Shown in pieces: positions 39,501 through 50,633 of a stretch of DNA of 64,000 nucleotides; positions within the stretch are counted from its first letter, which is position 1, and every line of letters starts with the position of its first letter. This DNA is from Cristatella mucedo (taxonomy: Eukaryota > Bryozoa > Phylactolaemata > Cristatellidae): contig WPIO01000007.1 in assembly GCA_009760855.2 (NCBI GenBank), positions 12,338,001-12,402,000 of the forward strand, read 5' to 3'. The notes under the pieces are model-generated. The model saw nothing but the letters and a program-made list of their open reading frames with translations, did not search any database and was not told the DNA's origin. The translations under genes and the position numbers were made by a program.

Positions 39501-40450
39501 TTAATGTAGGTCAAGCCATGCTTTTGGGCTGCCGACTTATTGTCGCAGCCCTTGCATGCCGGCGGCCGGCGAAGTATGTATTCGTGCGCTGCCGGATTTA
39601 GGCACTAGTCGCGATGTATTAGTCTTTTAAAACTTTTTAGTGTAAAGTCTTGCTTAGAGATGTAGACTTGACCTTTTCAATTCCTTTTACTCTTATTAGT
39701 TTTATGGTCTAAACTTATTGTGGAACACGTGAGCCCCCCCATGCGTTCTCGAACTCGGGCTATTGTTCCCACGGGTATCAGCTGCCTTAGGCACTATTAT
39801 CGCCACGCTTTTCTGTTGGTAATGTCGCTAGCCATATCATGTTTAAGCATTTGGTTTCCGTGTTCTTGTTCGGAGATGTCTTGGGCAGATAAAAGCTTCT
39901 TTCTGCGTTCGTAATATGAACGCTGGAAAAATCGCTGACTAACTAGTTCGTGCTGTGTGTTTTCTTATCACATGGAGCTACTTTGTTGCCGTTTCTTAAC
40001 GAGTCGTTTGCTACTACCCGTTTGTTTTGAGACTCAATATTGACTCGATGATAGATGTCGTATCCATGATCCATTGCATATTTCAATCGTTGGAGATAGT
40101 CAGCATGTTAACATGCACCACCTTGGCGTGGACCAAGTACAGCAGGGCAATTGCAGCTTCGGACTTGATCTCTTAATTCTTTTGATTGTTGTTTATTCTA
40201 TTAAATGCACATACGGCTATAGGCATGTAAGCCATTACTTAAAAGAGATGTGGACTTGTTAATTATAGTGGCTTCAAGAAACGATGTAGATACAGTGTAC
40301 TGACCAAGTAGCTGTTAAAAAGAAGACAGTTGTAAATGGTTAAGACTCAGTCTCAAGAGACGACTTCTGTGTTGTCTCAGGTATTGAAAGCCTTGTTGAC
40401 ACCTGTGAGTGCTTTCTGTTTATAGGCAAGCTTGTTTATTACGGTTGCCT
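36531..40450. other. No recognisable gene (3.9 kb)
   Basis: Mostly AT-rich unrecognised DNA. 39,230-39,600 is GC-richer and includes a segment (39398-39521) similar to the right edge of the window. It could hold an upstream non-coding exon or promoter of the 41.5-kb gene, but nothing proves that. Confidence 0.4.
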
Positions 40451-40451
40451 A

Positions 40452-40595
40452 TATATATATAATTCATTTTTATAGTGCCCCAAGATAACTTAATCTCTAT
40501 TCAGGCGCTTCAATATGCCTGGGGACTGGAGCCCACGGCCTCAGCCAGACCTTGGTCGGGGTGAGCCCCTTAATCTCTGGACCAATCCAGCCCGG
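40452..40595 (-). mobile_element. tRNA-derived SINE (type 2)
   Basis: The minus strand shows the tRNA-like head with GGTCCAGAGATTAAGGGGC, a diverged B box and the tail GCGCCTGAATAGAGATTAAG followed by AT repeats. Confidence 0.78.
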
Positions 40596-41480
40596 CCTAT
40601 TCTGAGTACCTCACACCTGATTAGTAATCAAACAAATGTACTATTTTGGATCCTTCGTCTTTATGTTAGAGAAGTTACATATATAGTTCCAGTTAATTGT
40701 GGTGTGGCTACCTTTAATGAAGCTGCTGAGCGACTGGTGTATGGTGTCATTAGCAAATTAGTGTAATAGAAGCCTTCAGCTGAACATCTCCAGATCAAGC
40801 TTAAAATTTGATACTGCGATTCAGTCATTATCATCTCTTGGCAACTGGCTATTGGTTGCATCACTCACGCTTATCCTGGCATGTCATTCTATATAAGATA
40901 TTTGGAATATGCCAACTGTGCTTGCAAGCGACGAATACCGGGCATACTGCTTAGTTTCCTTAGTAGTTACAATGCCTTAGTGACCATTCGATTTTAAGTT
41001 AGCACATGGTCCAGTGGCAACGGCTTAACCTAACGATCATAGTTGCAGGAGTTGGCAAGTTAACCCTTTTAGAATATATATCTAAAATCAGAAGTCAACC
41101 AAGAATTATATCGGTGATTTTTAGCATAAAGCAATTTTCTTTTGCTTCGTGGGCATTCAGTCGTATGGTTGAGTCTGTCTTTTTGCTTTGCAATATGCAA
41201 TCTGATTAGCAATGAGGTTTTTTATGACCGATTACTAGGACAAGTTTTACTGCTTCATATTGGATTAAGGCTCTTGCTGATGCATTTTTTGGTTTGTACT
41301 AGGGCTTGCATGTAGCATGTAATTAGCCTCCCATAGTATTAGCCTTACAACTACTTATTAGTTCAGAATCCAACTGTGGCTAGTGCAAGCTTGCAAACTT
41401 ATTGATCTGTCATTTAATAGTGTTATTTGTTGATTATTTTGCTGAGATGCATACTCTTTAGTGGTTTTATGATGTTTCAG

Positions 41481-42188
41481 TGGGACTGAAGCAGTCGGAA
41501 CAACTGTCGTTGAGCTACTGGTAGCTATTCGTCAAGTGAATTGAGGCTACTATAATGCCTACAGTGTCGAAGAGAACCGATTTATGCAATCAAGAAATGA
41601 TTGAAAAAAACAATGCTGCTGATAGTAGCCTTGCTGATGAGAAAGGGCATTCTAATGCATCTGCTTTAAGCAGTGCTGTCTCCAGTGCTCCTAGTGGGCA
41701 GACCAAAAATCTTGTGTCGGCTAGTGGTGATGTTTCTTTTAACATGGCAGTGGAATCAATAGCTGGTTCAGGAAATCCGAATACTGCTGGAGCTGCTAGT
41801 TCAAGAGAGCAGTGTATAGATGATAAAAATGTTGATAGAGTGATCTTAGATGACGTGGAGATGGTGGATGTGAGTGGTGGAGCGAAAGCATGCTCAAGTG
41901 CACCTGCTAATAGTACTGTCAATGGGGCACATGGTACATTTAATTTCTATGATGCTGGTGATACAGATTATCGTCGACAACCACTGATTCCTCGTCCAGT
42001 TTCGAGCATGCTGTACGGCAAGACATATTCCCGTACTTCTGAGCGACCAGGGTATTATGCTAATACTAACTATTATGTTAACAGTCGGTTAAACAATTGT
42101 ACCAGCTACACCTCTTCAGCGGTTGATATGTCATGTTTCGAAGATGCAGAGGAAGAAGTTACTACGACCAAGAAAAATGAAGACAAAA
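41481..42188 (+). CDS. Exon 1 (coding from 41555) of an unrecognised multi-exon gene
   Basis: The coding part runs from the ATG at 41555 to 42188 (211 codons plus one base) and ends at a donor reading AAAA|GTATGTGC. An in-frame TGA at 41537-41539 supports this ATG as the start. A good acceptor (pyrimidine-rich, ending TTTCAG) at 41480 suggests a 5'UTR intron upstream, so the exon probably begins at 41481. The peptide is rich in Ser, Ala, Asn and Asp, with no signal peptide or membrane segment. Near its end is a Tyr/Asn-rich patch (PGYYANTNYYVNSR, about residues 166-179), then an acidic stretch. The phase-1 donor joins exon 2 in frame. Unspliced read-through gives a hydrophobic tail and a stop at 42281, which is intron sequence. 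I recognise no domain. The strength of the call is three long open exons joined by consensus splice sites in the same phase. Confidence 0.68.
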
Positions 42189-43852
42189 GTATGTGCACTT
42201 GCTTCTTCTCGATACATGTTACTGTGTTTACAGATTATGCCTATTTGCCCATTTGTATTTTTCTTGCGTATTCTGTTGCTTGAACTGATAATAACTGATA
42301 ATATGATATTATGGTTGCAGGTACTTTCTTGTTCCGTATAATCCTGTGCATTCTATGTCTTACATAGATGGCTCATTACAGTACATTATTCATTATGACT
42401 ATTTTTCAAACTCTGAACTCATGAGATAGTAATTGTATTGTCTTGCCAGGTTAATACGGCAATAATAACAGTTACTTTTTACAATTAGTGCCAACAGTTG
42501 GTTTTTACCCACGAGTCGTGTTAAATTTAGGAAGAAAGCTGTTTCTACTACTGTCAAAAACATTCGTGCAGTCATGTCACTAGGTTGATTCAGTGCCATT
42601 GTTTGGGGTTTTGTATCAAGTAAACTGCATTTGAGCACATGAGTGTGCAAACATTCTTAAGTCTTCATATGATGAGACAAGCTTATTAAGATATAATCTG
42701 TTTGCAATTCGATAAACCTAGCATTGATTAAGAGCTATCTAGTTAGCCTATGATTTGACGTGCTGATGCATTGTGAGTCTAATGTAGCCTAGTTCTAGCC
42801 TAGTGCTGGCCCTAGCTCTGGTCCCAGTTACTACCTAGTTTTAGAGGGATTTCTTGTGTGTGCCCAAAACTCAAATTTTGTGTTGAATGGAAATAGCTTC
42901 CCTAAACTTCAAGAAACAATCCAGTAATTCTGATTAGATAAAATCACGTTACTTAATAGTCATAAGATCTTATTTTCATTCATGAAATATAATTGTGAAT
43001 GTTAAAATTAAGAGCTTGATTAATTTATAATTAAATAAGCTTGTTAAGCACTGTTCCTTAATATTGTTTAGCATTCTTTTCCAAAAAAAATTGTTTTATC
43101 CCATTTTTAGGGAGTAATTCATGGCAGTTTCTCGACCACTCTTATGGCCAATGGTCAGGAATCCTAGTAAACGAGCATGTGTCCGAGTAATTTTCACCAG
43201 CTTTAGCCATTTTGGCAATATACTTCACATAATGCATTTGTTAAATTGTAATTATTTGCAAGATAAGCTGCCTACTCATCGTTAGTTGTCCCTTTAAAGA
43301 GAAAAGTTGAACATAATAATTTATTCTGGAAGAAAGTTGTTAAAAGTTCTTTATAGGTTGTCTAAATTAACATCCATGTCTTGCCAATAGAGTAAGTACC
43401 AGCAGTCTTGAAGTTTGAGTCAGTATTTCTATCAATTAAGTTAGTAGGGTATTAGTAGGGAATGAAGTTCAGGTGAACTTGATATAGACGTGACTGACTT
43501 GCTAGCCAAAATAAAAATCCGTGCATGTTATAGCTATTGGTAGGTTTTTTTTTGCGCGAGCAGCAACTCGGAATTAGATTTATGTGGTTAACTGGGCACA
43601 CTATTGTAATCGTTATGTGACAACATTGCATGGTGTTGCCTATGACCAATGGCCGGATGTCTTTGTTAGCTGACTTGGACTGTGCCTTTCTAATATATGC
43701 TTTCCTTGAAGAACAGTTTACTGTATAGGTAATGGAGTAATTTTTTATCTGCGATGGTCGCAGGCAGAGCTGGTCATGCTCTTGAACTATGTCGATGTAG
43801 CTTCGTTCATCAGAAGAATGCCTGTAAAAATGTTATGAATTTTACCGTTTAG

Positions 43853-43933
43853 ATGCTGTTACTTCAATACCAAAACCTGCCACTTCCTCTGCTATACGTC
43901 AGCTGAAGTTTGATGATGAGATCGGCGCTGAAG
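43853..43933 (+). CDS. Exon 2 of the unrecognised gene (81 nt)
   Basis: This is a short exon between an acceptor ending CCGTTTAG (43852) and a donor GAAG|GTAAGA (43934). Spliced to exon 1 in phase 1 it reads 27 codons with no stop, including SIPKPATSSAIRQLKFDDE. It is 81 nt with phase 1 at both ends, so skipping it keeps the frame. The flanking introns are 1,664 bp (42189-43852) and 2,395 bp (43934-46328). The second contains LINE-A copies in the same orientation as the gene. Its shortness makes it the least certain of the three main exons alone, but frame, donor and acceptor all agree. Confidence 0.62.
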
Positions 43934-44274
43934 GTAAGATTCTGAGCTGGTTTTGCCAAAAAGGGCAGCTGTTGTGATCTTTTCTAATAATCTTTAGACC
44001 TCAGTTTTAAATGCTTTTTAAACTTTGTTGTGCTGTGCTTGTGTGGCTGCACGAGCAGCATGCAGGTCTGTCTTGCTATTTATGCAGCTAGATTATAATA
44101 GGTGGGATTCGAGTATTAATGGGTAAAAGGCTAGGTTTAGCTTTGCTTAGGCATCTGACCTCTGATTTTGCTAGCAATAATCCTGTAAAGTGCATGGAAA
44201 GCTGCCTCCGGCTGTCAGGTTTTCGGTGTTCTGCTGGATCTTCGGCAGTTTTGATATTACCTATAATAAAGTTC

Positions 44275-45510
44275 TTATACGCCTCACATCTTGCCTGGGT
44301 ATCGCTGGCACGTGACAACAATGATTTGGGTCCTATTTAATCAGAAAGCACCAGTGCATTGATGTCTACAGAGAGCACTTATCCGTGTAGCCTCACAAAT
44401 ATGGAATATTCCATATTTGCAATACAAATATTCCCAGAGTTTTCATTTGGGTCATGTCTTTTCACAATTTATACTTTTCCTCTTGCCGGTGTAATCGCCA
44501 AGCACATCTTTTATTTTTGTGTAGATTATACACAGCTACACTCACTGCATTCACTCCCCCGGTGCTTTGATATCTCCCTGCCATTCAGCTCATAAAATGT
44601 TTGAATCAAATCTGAATTCCCTTGCTGAATATATAGCTGACACGTGCACTTTAAATCATATCATGGTAAAACATATGAAAATTTGGGCCTTTCTGAATAT
44701 AAGGGTACAACATCCAAGTGGTTCATCCATTTGTGCCATCCCATCGCGACTTCTAGAACTCGCTAGTCGCCGGTTTCCCCGTTGCAATATAGTTACAATA
44801 TGTACTTCCTGGGCAACATAGTGCTTACAGGTAGTGCATAACTCTGCTAACAACCTTGTCTGTCATGAGTGGCACATTTGCCACATTTATATCACTTCTC
44901 CCGACCTAAACTGGCTTCCCATCAAGCAATATATATTTCAAAGTTGTGGTCCTTCTAGTTCCTTTCATTCTCTTGCTCCGACCTGCATATCGCAACTACT
45001 TTATAATCTGGCTAGGCATCGGGCACTCAGCTCTTGTGACCCTAGTTTCTCAGGTGTGCCTTGAACCAATGTCAAGCAATTTAAAGACGTTATTCATGTT
45101 GTTTATCAAGCATGATATTACTTACCATTCAATTGCGTTTCCCTTTGCAGCAAATGTAAAACCCCTAGAAAGAGATTGGGTTCTCTGAGTACACCACTTT
45201 ATCAAGTGCATTAATATTAATAATATTATTATTATAAAGACAGTACCTTCACTTCACATACTTCCATACCCCACACGACTCACTATCGACTGACGTCACG
45301 ATATCTACTGACATGACATTTGAAAAAAGCTGAACCAATTTGTTGCTTTCAGCATTTGATGCGGTTGTGGATACTCACTAATGTTAATATCTGTGCTGAC
45401 TCTGCATCTGAGCACTAACAATTGACTTGGTGCCTTTGCTACATGTGTAAAGTTCCTAGAAAGATATTTAGTTGTCTTTATACACTAGACATATGTCTTA
45501 TTATTATTAG
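44275..45510 (+). mobile_element. Degraded LINE-A in intron 2, with a nested LINE-A tail
   Basis: RT text includes LFTIYTFPLAGVIAKH (~44,460-44,510) and a YADD-region remnant (CVDYTQL), then C-terminal text to 45,080. It resumes after the insert with the YAPKAWNS-equivalent and ends in a decayed tail at ~45,505. The nested copy (45089-45234) is flanked by TAAAGAC duplications (45082-45088 and 45235-45241). Confidence 0.8.
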
Positions 45511-45534
45511 CCTAGAATAAAGGTGTTTTTATTC

Positions 45535-45640
45535 CGTGACCTGGGTATTGGGTTTGATTTCTGCAACATTACTGCCACTTGCAAGTGGCGTGATTGCCAC
45601 TAAGGCTCTACTATCGATCAACAAATGTTTACCCCCGAGT
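45535..45640 (+). mobile_element. Diverged SINE type 1 fragment
   Basis: GGGTTTGATTTCTGCA resembles the B-box region, followed by CCACTTGCAAGTGG and ATTGCCACTAAGGCTCTACTATCG from the body. Confidence 0.45.
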
Positions 45641-45675
45641 AGCAGCCTAAGGCTAAATGGCTTGCACTTCACGAC

Positions 45676-45962
45676 CTATGACACATCTATTTAGGGCAGC
45701 ATTTAGTGGGTCCCTGTGATTCGTCCTTCATGTGCTTATGCGTGCTGACACTGTGCATGCTGCCACTAACCACATTTGCATGCTGACCCTGTGCATGTCA
45801 CCCCTAACCATGTTATTCATTTTTTTGTTTTTGTTTATCAAGCATGATATTACTCACCATTCAATTGCATTTCCCTTTGCAACAAATGTAAAGCGCATAG
45901 AAAGAGATTGAGTTCTCTGAGGGCACTTTATCAAGTGCATTATTATTATTTTTATTATTATA
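45676..45962 (+). mobile_element. LINE-A 3'UTR-only copy in intron 2
   Basis: Begins at the LFRAAFSGSL end of the ORF and runs through the well-preserved 3'UTR and hairpin tail to the ATT repeats at ~45,940-45,962. Confidence 0.88.
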
Positions 45963-46328
45963 TGTTGCGAGTTTAAGCCCTGCTGTAGTTAATCCTTATT
46001 AGCTTTTTTGCAAATAACAAACGATTGCTAACTTAATACGGGATCGAAATTTGTTGCATGATCAAATCTTTTTATACCTGTACGAGCCATTTATGATAAT
46101 TTATTTATTTTTTAATATTGCTATTGATATTTTTGTTTGCTGCCCTATTAGAATAAGCCCCAGGGATTTCAGGATAATGGCGTCTTACTGCTCCGATTTG
46201 TGAAATTTGTGTTTTAATTAACTTGCCTTGTAACATTGCCAACTTGGTTTTTTACCTGTTGTTATTTTAAGTGTAGAACTTCAAAGGCTTCGTCTGATTT
46301 GTCTTATAAGTACCGTGGTCCGTTGTAG

Positions 46329-48191
46329 AAAATGTTCCACCAAAGGAACACTTGGAAGCAGTATCTAAGAGGTTGAATGCATCGATAATGACGTCACAGT
46401 TGCCATTCTACCTGAGATCGCCTGATGGAAGCTCTGTGCCCAGTTTTGTACATATCCGCTCTTTGAACAGTAGCAGCTCGAATCTGGATCTAAGTGCTGC
46501 GAGAGCAGCCATTGGTAAAAGTTCAGTTTTAGGGGACCCCCCTGTGGACCACACAAATGTGTCTGCAACAACCAAACAGCTGAAAAATTCGAAGAAGAAA
46601 TTCTTGAAGAGACAGCTTCAGACTGCGCCTGAAAAATTTACGGCCGAGCAACTTCCTGGGTATGTCGGTGACCGAGATATTGCATATCTAGTTGGTTATG
46701 TTGAAGGCAGCTGTGCAGAACAACGGGACAATACCGGCAAGAACAACAATAAAAAGAAAGAGAAGCGCAAAAAAACCGCCACCTTTCCTTCTCAAGAGCC
46801 TTTATCTCCTGATGCAAAAGCAGCAGTAGCCTTTCCAGTCGGTTATAGTTCTCCTGCTGATAAGGCTAAGGTAACGCAGCCAGACGATGCAATTGGTAGA
46901 GAAGTCGTTGATGTCCTCGATGTGTCAGGTACGCCTGTTCCGGGTACAGGGTTTCTCGTTGTCGAGCGGAAAAAAAAGAAAAACGTGAAGTCCTCAGTAG
47001 CTCGGCGGTGGCCTGCACGACCCGCTGTTTCAGGCCTCCCAATTGGCCAAATTGCAAGTCCCATCACTTTTGGCAGTGGGCATTCTTCATTCGTGCTGCC
47101 TTCTTCCGATCGAGCCGCTGATTCGTCAAGCTGCACCGACGAAATGCGTTCCGAGGCAGATGGTGATTCTTACCCATCACTTGTCAGGCTTCCCTTGATA
47201 GCTAATGCCACAGCCCCTGGTACTGGTTTTCACAATGGGAATGGAGCTTCATTGCCAACAGATTCTGGTGCCTGTCCAATTCTAAGGAAGGGTAGCCTAT
47301 GTAAAGAGAGTTGGGCTTCGGTTGCGGCTCGTGGTTTGCAAAAATCTCGAGCCAACACTTCAGTACCTGGAAATGCTTCTGCACCTGAGAAGGCGAGTCA
47401 CTCAGCAAGCACCTTCACCGTGAATACCGATTCGGCTTCAAGCCACGGTCAGGAACTGGCTGTCACCGACGTCTGTACGAGCAGCATCACCACGAGCTCC
47501 GATTTCACTTCAAGTCTTAGTCGGGAGCTTAGTGCAGATGAGGGCTCAAGTGAAAGTGGCATCTCTAGGAGCATTGATTTAAATGCGAAGCACTGTCAGG
47601 AGCTTAATGCCACCGACAGAAGTCACATTGGGTTCAAGCATGACGTGGGAAGGGCTAGCATCATTCAGAGCAAGCTCGATGTCGACGAAGCTGGTGTTGA
47701 CCAACATAGCATGCCTTTACCTGGCGACCATGCATCAGATGATGTGGCTGTTGGGAACGCTTCTGCTTCCACTTCATCAGATGTCTCTGAATTCTCCCGT
47801 GCGATACACTGCAAAGGGGTTGAATTTGTGGGTCTGCAGCGGCAACTTTTTTTGTCGATGCCTTCCAAGATCTCATTTCGTTTTTGTGAGAGTGACGAAT
47901 TGTCTCGTACAGCCAGCACCGTGATGGCTGACAAGACCACCGTTTGCAATTCTGATGTTGCCACTGCAGACAAGGATTTCTGCCCAGCCATGCCTGCCTC
48001 TACGATCGATGTGGAATGCAATCCTGACAAGGTTGCAAACAAAGAGAACCTAGTGGATGATAGTGGCGCTGCTCTTGCTGCTTCTTCAGACAGTGCCACA
48101 GCAGTTGCACGTGAAGTTATTAAAGCAGCCGACCCTATGGAAGAGAATTGTGATGCAGCTCATGTGGAAACAGTACTTGATGTGCTAACAG
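46329..48191 (+). CDS. Exon 3 of the unrecognised gene (large exon, 621 codons)
   Basis: The acceptor is CCGTTGTAG at 46328 and the donor CTAACAG|GTAGGTAA is at 48192; both are phase 1. The exon reads 621 codons without a stop and enters directly in frame from exon 2 (GAA AAT GTT CCA). It encodes a low-complexity, probably disordered protein. There are two lysine-rich nuclear-localisation-like patches (KKKEKRKK near 46,755 and ERKKKKN near 46,970). A short more hydrophobic stretch (GYVGDRDIAYLVGYVEG, about 46,660-46,710) is the likeliest folded or binding element. A Ser/Thr-rich region follows at 47,340-47,600. The last ~345 nt are unit 1 of the 369-bp tandem array. Read-through past the donor meets TAA at once. 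I cannot assign a family; a nuclear or scaffold role would be guesswork. Confidence 0.72.
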
Positions 48192-48266
48192 GTAGGTAAT
48201 CTTGTTATGCTCATTTTTTGTCGATGCCTTCTAAGATCTCATTTCGTTTTTGTGAGAGTGACGAAG

Positions 48267-48560
48267 TATCTCATACAGCCAGCGCCGTGATGGCTGACAA
48301 GACCTCCGTTTGCAATTCTGATGTTGTTGCCACTGCAGACAAGGATTTCTGCCCAGCCATGCCTGCCTCTACGATCGATGTGGAATGCAATCCTGACAAG
48401 GTTGCAAACAAAGAGAACCTAGTGGATGATAGTGGCGCTGCTCTTGCTGCTTCTTCAGACAGTGCCACAGCAGTTGCACGTGAAGTTATTAAAGCAGCCG
48501 ACCCTATGGAAGAGAATTGTGATGCAGCTCATGTGGAAACAGTACTTGATGTGCTAACAG
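48267..48560 (+). CDS. Cassette exon, array copy 2 (294 nt, phase 1-1)
   Basis: Array copy 2 can be read as an exon from an acceptor GACGAAG at 48266 to the donor CTAACAG|GTAGGTAA. It is 294 nt (98 codons), phase 1 at both ends, and joins exon 3 without changing frame across a 75-nt intron (48192-48266). It encodes a near copy of the end of exon 3, including the KEN tripeptide. The uncertainty is the acceptor: several upstream AGs are closer to the pyrimidine stretch, and the AG at 48234-48235 would put a TGA in frame. The copy may therefore be intronic rather than spliced in. Confidence 0.5.
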
Positions 48561-48635
48561 GTAGGTAATCTTGTTATGCTCATTTTTTGTCGATGCCTTC
48601 TAAGATCTCATTTCGTTTTTGTGAGAGTGACGAAG

Positions 48636-48929
48636 TATCTCATACAGCCAGCGCCGTGATGGCTGACAAGACCTCCGTTTGCAATTCTGATGTTGTTGCC
48701 ACTGCAGACAAGGATTTCTGCCCAGCCATGCCTGCCTCTACGATCGATGTGGAATGCAATCCTGACAAGGTTGCAAACAAAGAGAACCTGGTGGATGATA
48801 GTGGCGCTGCTCTTGCTGCTTCTTCAGACAGTGCTACAGCAGTTGCACGTGAAGTTATTAAAGCAGCCGACCCTATGGAAGAGAATTGTGATGCAGCTCA
48901 TGTGGAAACAGTACTTGATGTGCTAACAG
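48636..48929 (+). CDS. Cassette exon, array copy 3 (294 nt, phase 1-1)
   Basis: Array copy 3 lies exactly 369 bp after copy 2. It has the same acceptor, donor and phases and an identical predicted peptide. It differs from copy 2 by only a few silent changes, for example CTA to CTG in the codon after AAC and GCC to GCT in SDSATA. It keeps the KEN motif. The same acceptor uncertainty applies as in copy 2. Confidence 0.5.
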
Positions 48930-49004
48930 GTAGGTAATCTTGTTATGCTCATTTTTTGTCGATGCCTTCTAAGATCTCATTTCGTTTTTGTGAGAGTGAC
49001 GAAG

Positions 49005-49298
49005 TATCTCATACAGCCAGCGCCGTGATGGCTGACAAGACCTCCGTTTGCAATTCTGATGTTGTTGCCACTGCAGACAAGGATTTCTGCCCAGCCATGC
49101 CTGCCTCTACGATCAATGTGGAATGCAATTCTGACAAGGTTGCAAACGAAGAGAACCTGGCGGATGATAGTGGCGCTGCTCTTGCTGCTTCTTCAGACAG
49201 TGCTACAGCAGTTGCACGTGAAGTTATTAAAGCAGCCGACCCTATGGAAGAGAAATATGATTCAGCTCATGTGGAAACAGTACTCTATGTGCTAACAG
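49005..49298 (+). CDS. Cassette exon, array copy 4 (294 nt, phase 1-1, diverged)
   Basis: This is the last copy, with the same splice-site arrangement. It differs from copies 2 and 3 by coding changes in its second half: NEENLADD for NKENLVDD, EEKYDSAH for EENCDAAH, and LYVLTGR for LDVLTGR. It has therefore lost the KEN tripeptide. It shares the GCT silent variant with copy 3. Homology to the other units stops about 49,321, a little after its donor. Confidence 0.48.
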
Positions 49299-50633
49299 GT
49301 AGGTAATCTTGTAATGCTCATATGTTATACATGTACTAAAAGTCGTATTTCTGCATGGCAAATAGACCAAATTCATTATGATGCCAGTTGTTGGCTGCGT
49401 GTAAACTATCGGCTCTTGCAGCCCAGTTGGTTCACATTGTGGTTGTCTTCTGTTTTAGAATGGGAGAAGGTGCTCAGGCTATGCTGCACGGGTATGCATG
49501 CATTTTCTTTGGCTGCATTGATTGCGATCAGCGTTTATGCTGCCACCTGAGTGCTGGTCACTAGCTGTTTAGTTGTTGAGGCTGCACGTGTGTGTCTAAG
49601 TCGAGGCGGTGTGCCACCACCTGCAGTATTACTTTATGCTATGCCTAGGTGACAAAAGTAAGATATGCATGACCCTCTGATGTTGCACCTGCTTGTCAGA
49701 GTGTCAAGTGCAGACAGCTGGTCTGTTTCGAATGCGTTTAATTGCTGCTCTTTAGTTATGGTTGGGTTGCAACAAGATGCTATACACATGCTTATGTGGC
49801 TACTATACAATGTGCAGGCTGTTGCCAGTCTTTTTTAAGCTATATTGTATGTATGAAAGTTCAGTAACAGTAAAGCAAACGTTGCAGCTTGAGATTTTTT
49901 AATCTATAGCAATTAATGTGCTTATTGAACGGTAGGCTGTAAAAGTTACATGGCATGCTTATATTAGCATTTCGAAATGGTATTATGAGCATATAGTGAG
50001 TGAGTATATTTTACTAGTAGGATTGGCATGCAAGAAGTCAGAAATCATTAAAAAAACCTAGACATTCTTAAACTAGCCCTGGTGCTGCATGAGCACGCCG
50101 ATAAGAAATAAGTTCTCTAAAGGTGCCCTACAAGAATGAACTACATTTTTTATATTTACCACCGTCTCTAACCACATCGCACACAAATATTTGATTGAAA
50201 TTTTTGATAGTGCTTGTTTGTTGCTTGGACTTTCACGTGCCTTCAATGATCATTACTGGTAAGGTGTAGTGATTTTGTATATATACCTTTAGTAATTTTA
50301 ATTCGGTGGTGTTTTTCTGCAAAAATGTATGGCCAGAACTTGCTGGTTTAAGGTTATGACATATTGGGGTATTGCTAGATGGCAGATTTGTTCTGTTTGC
50401 CTACTTTCTCCTAAGTAGCATTGCCAAAATCAGGGCCTGCTTCTTAGACTAGGACAACCGACCTAGTTCGTTTGCGTTTGTCGCATTGTGTCTAGATAGC
50501 TGTCTTGTCTTTATTCACGATTTCTGGCATGAGCTGATAGTCGGCTGCAACTAGTGAAGACTCGGGAACCCGCGCGGTCTCTTGTCAACTGCCTAATCAC
50601 ATCGCTTTTGACTGAGATTCACTGAATCCTCAG

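Larger units (their letters stand above)
47847..49321 (+). repeat. Four-unit 369-bp tandem array covering exon end plus 5' splice site
   Basis: Donors recur at 48191, 48560, 48929 and 49298, a spacing of exactly 369 bp. Unit 1 is about 366 bp; it lacks one GTT codon present in the others (VATADK against VVATADK). Each unit has a pyrimidine stretch, the coding block, a donor and ~25 nt of intron. Each has one in-frame stop just after the donor, so the array is only open if spliced. Units 2 and 3 are nearly identical, and unit 4 shares variants with unit 3, which implies stepwise and recent duplication. Confidence 0.92.
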
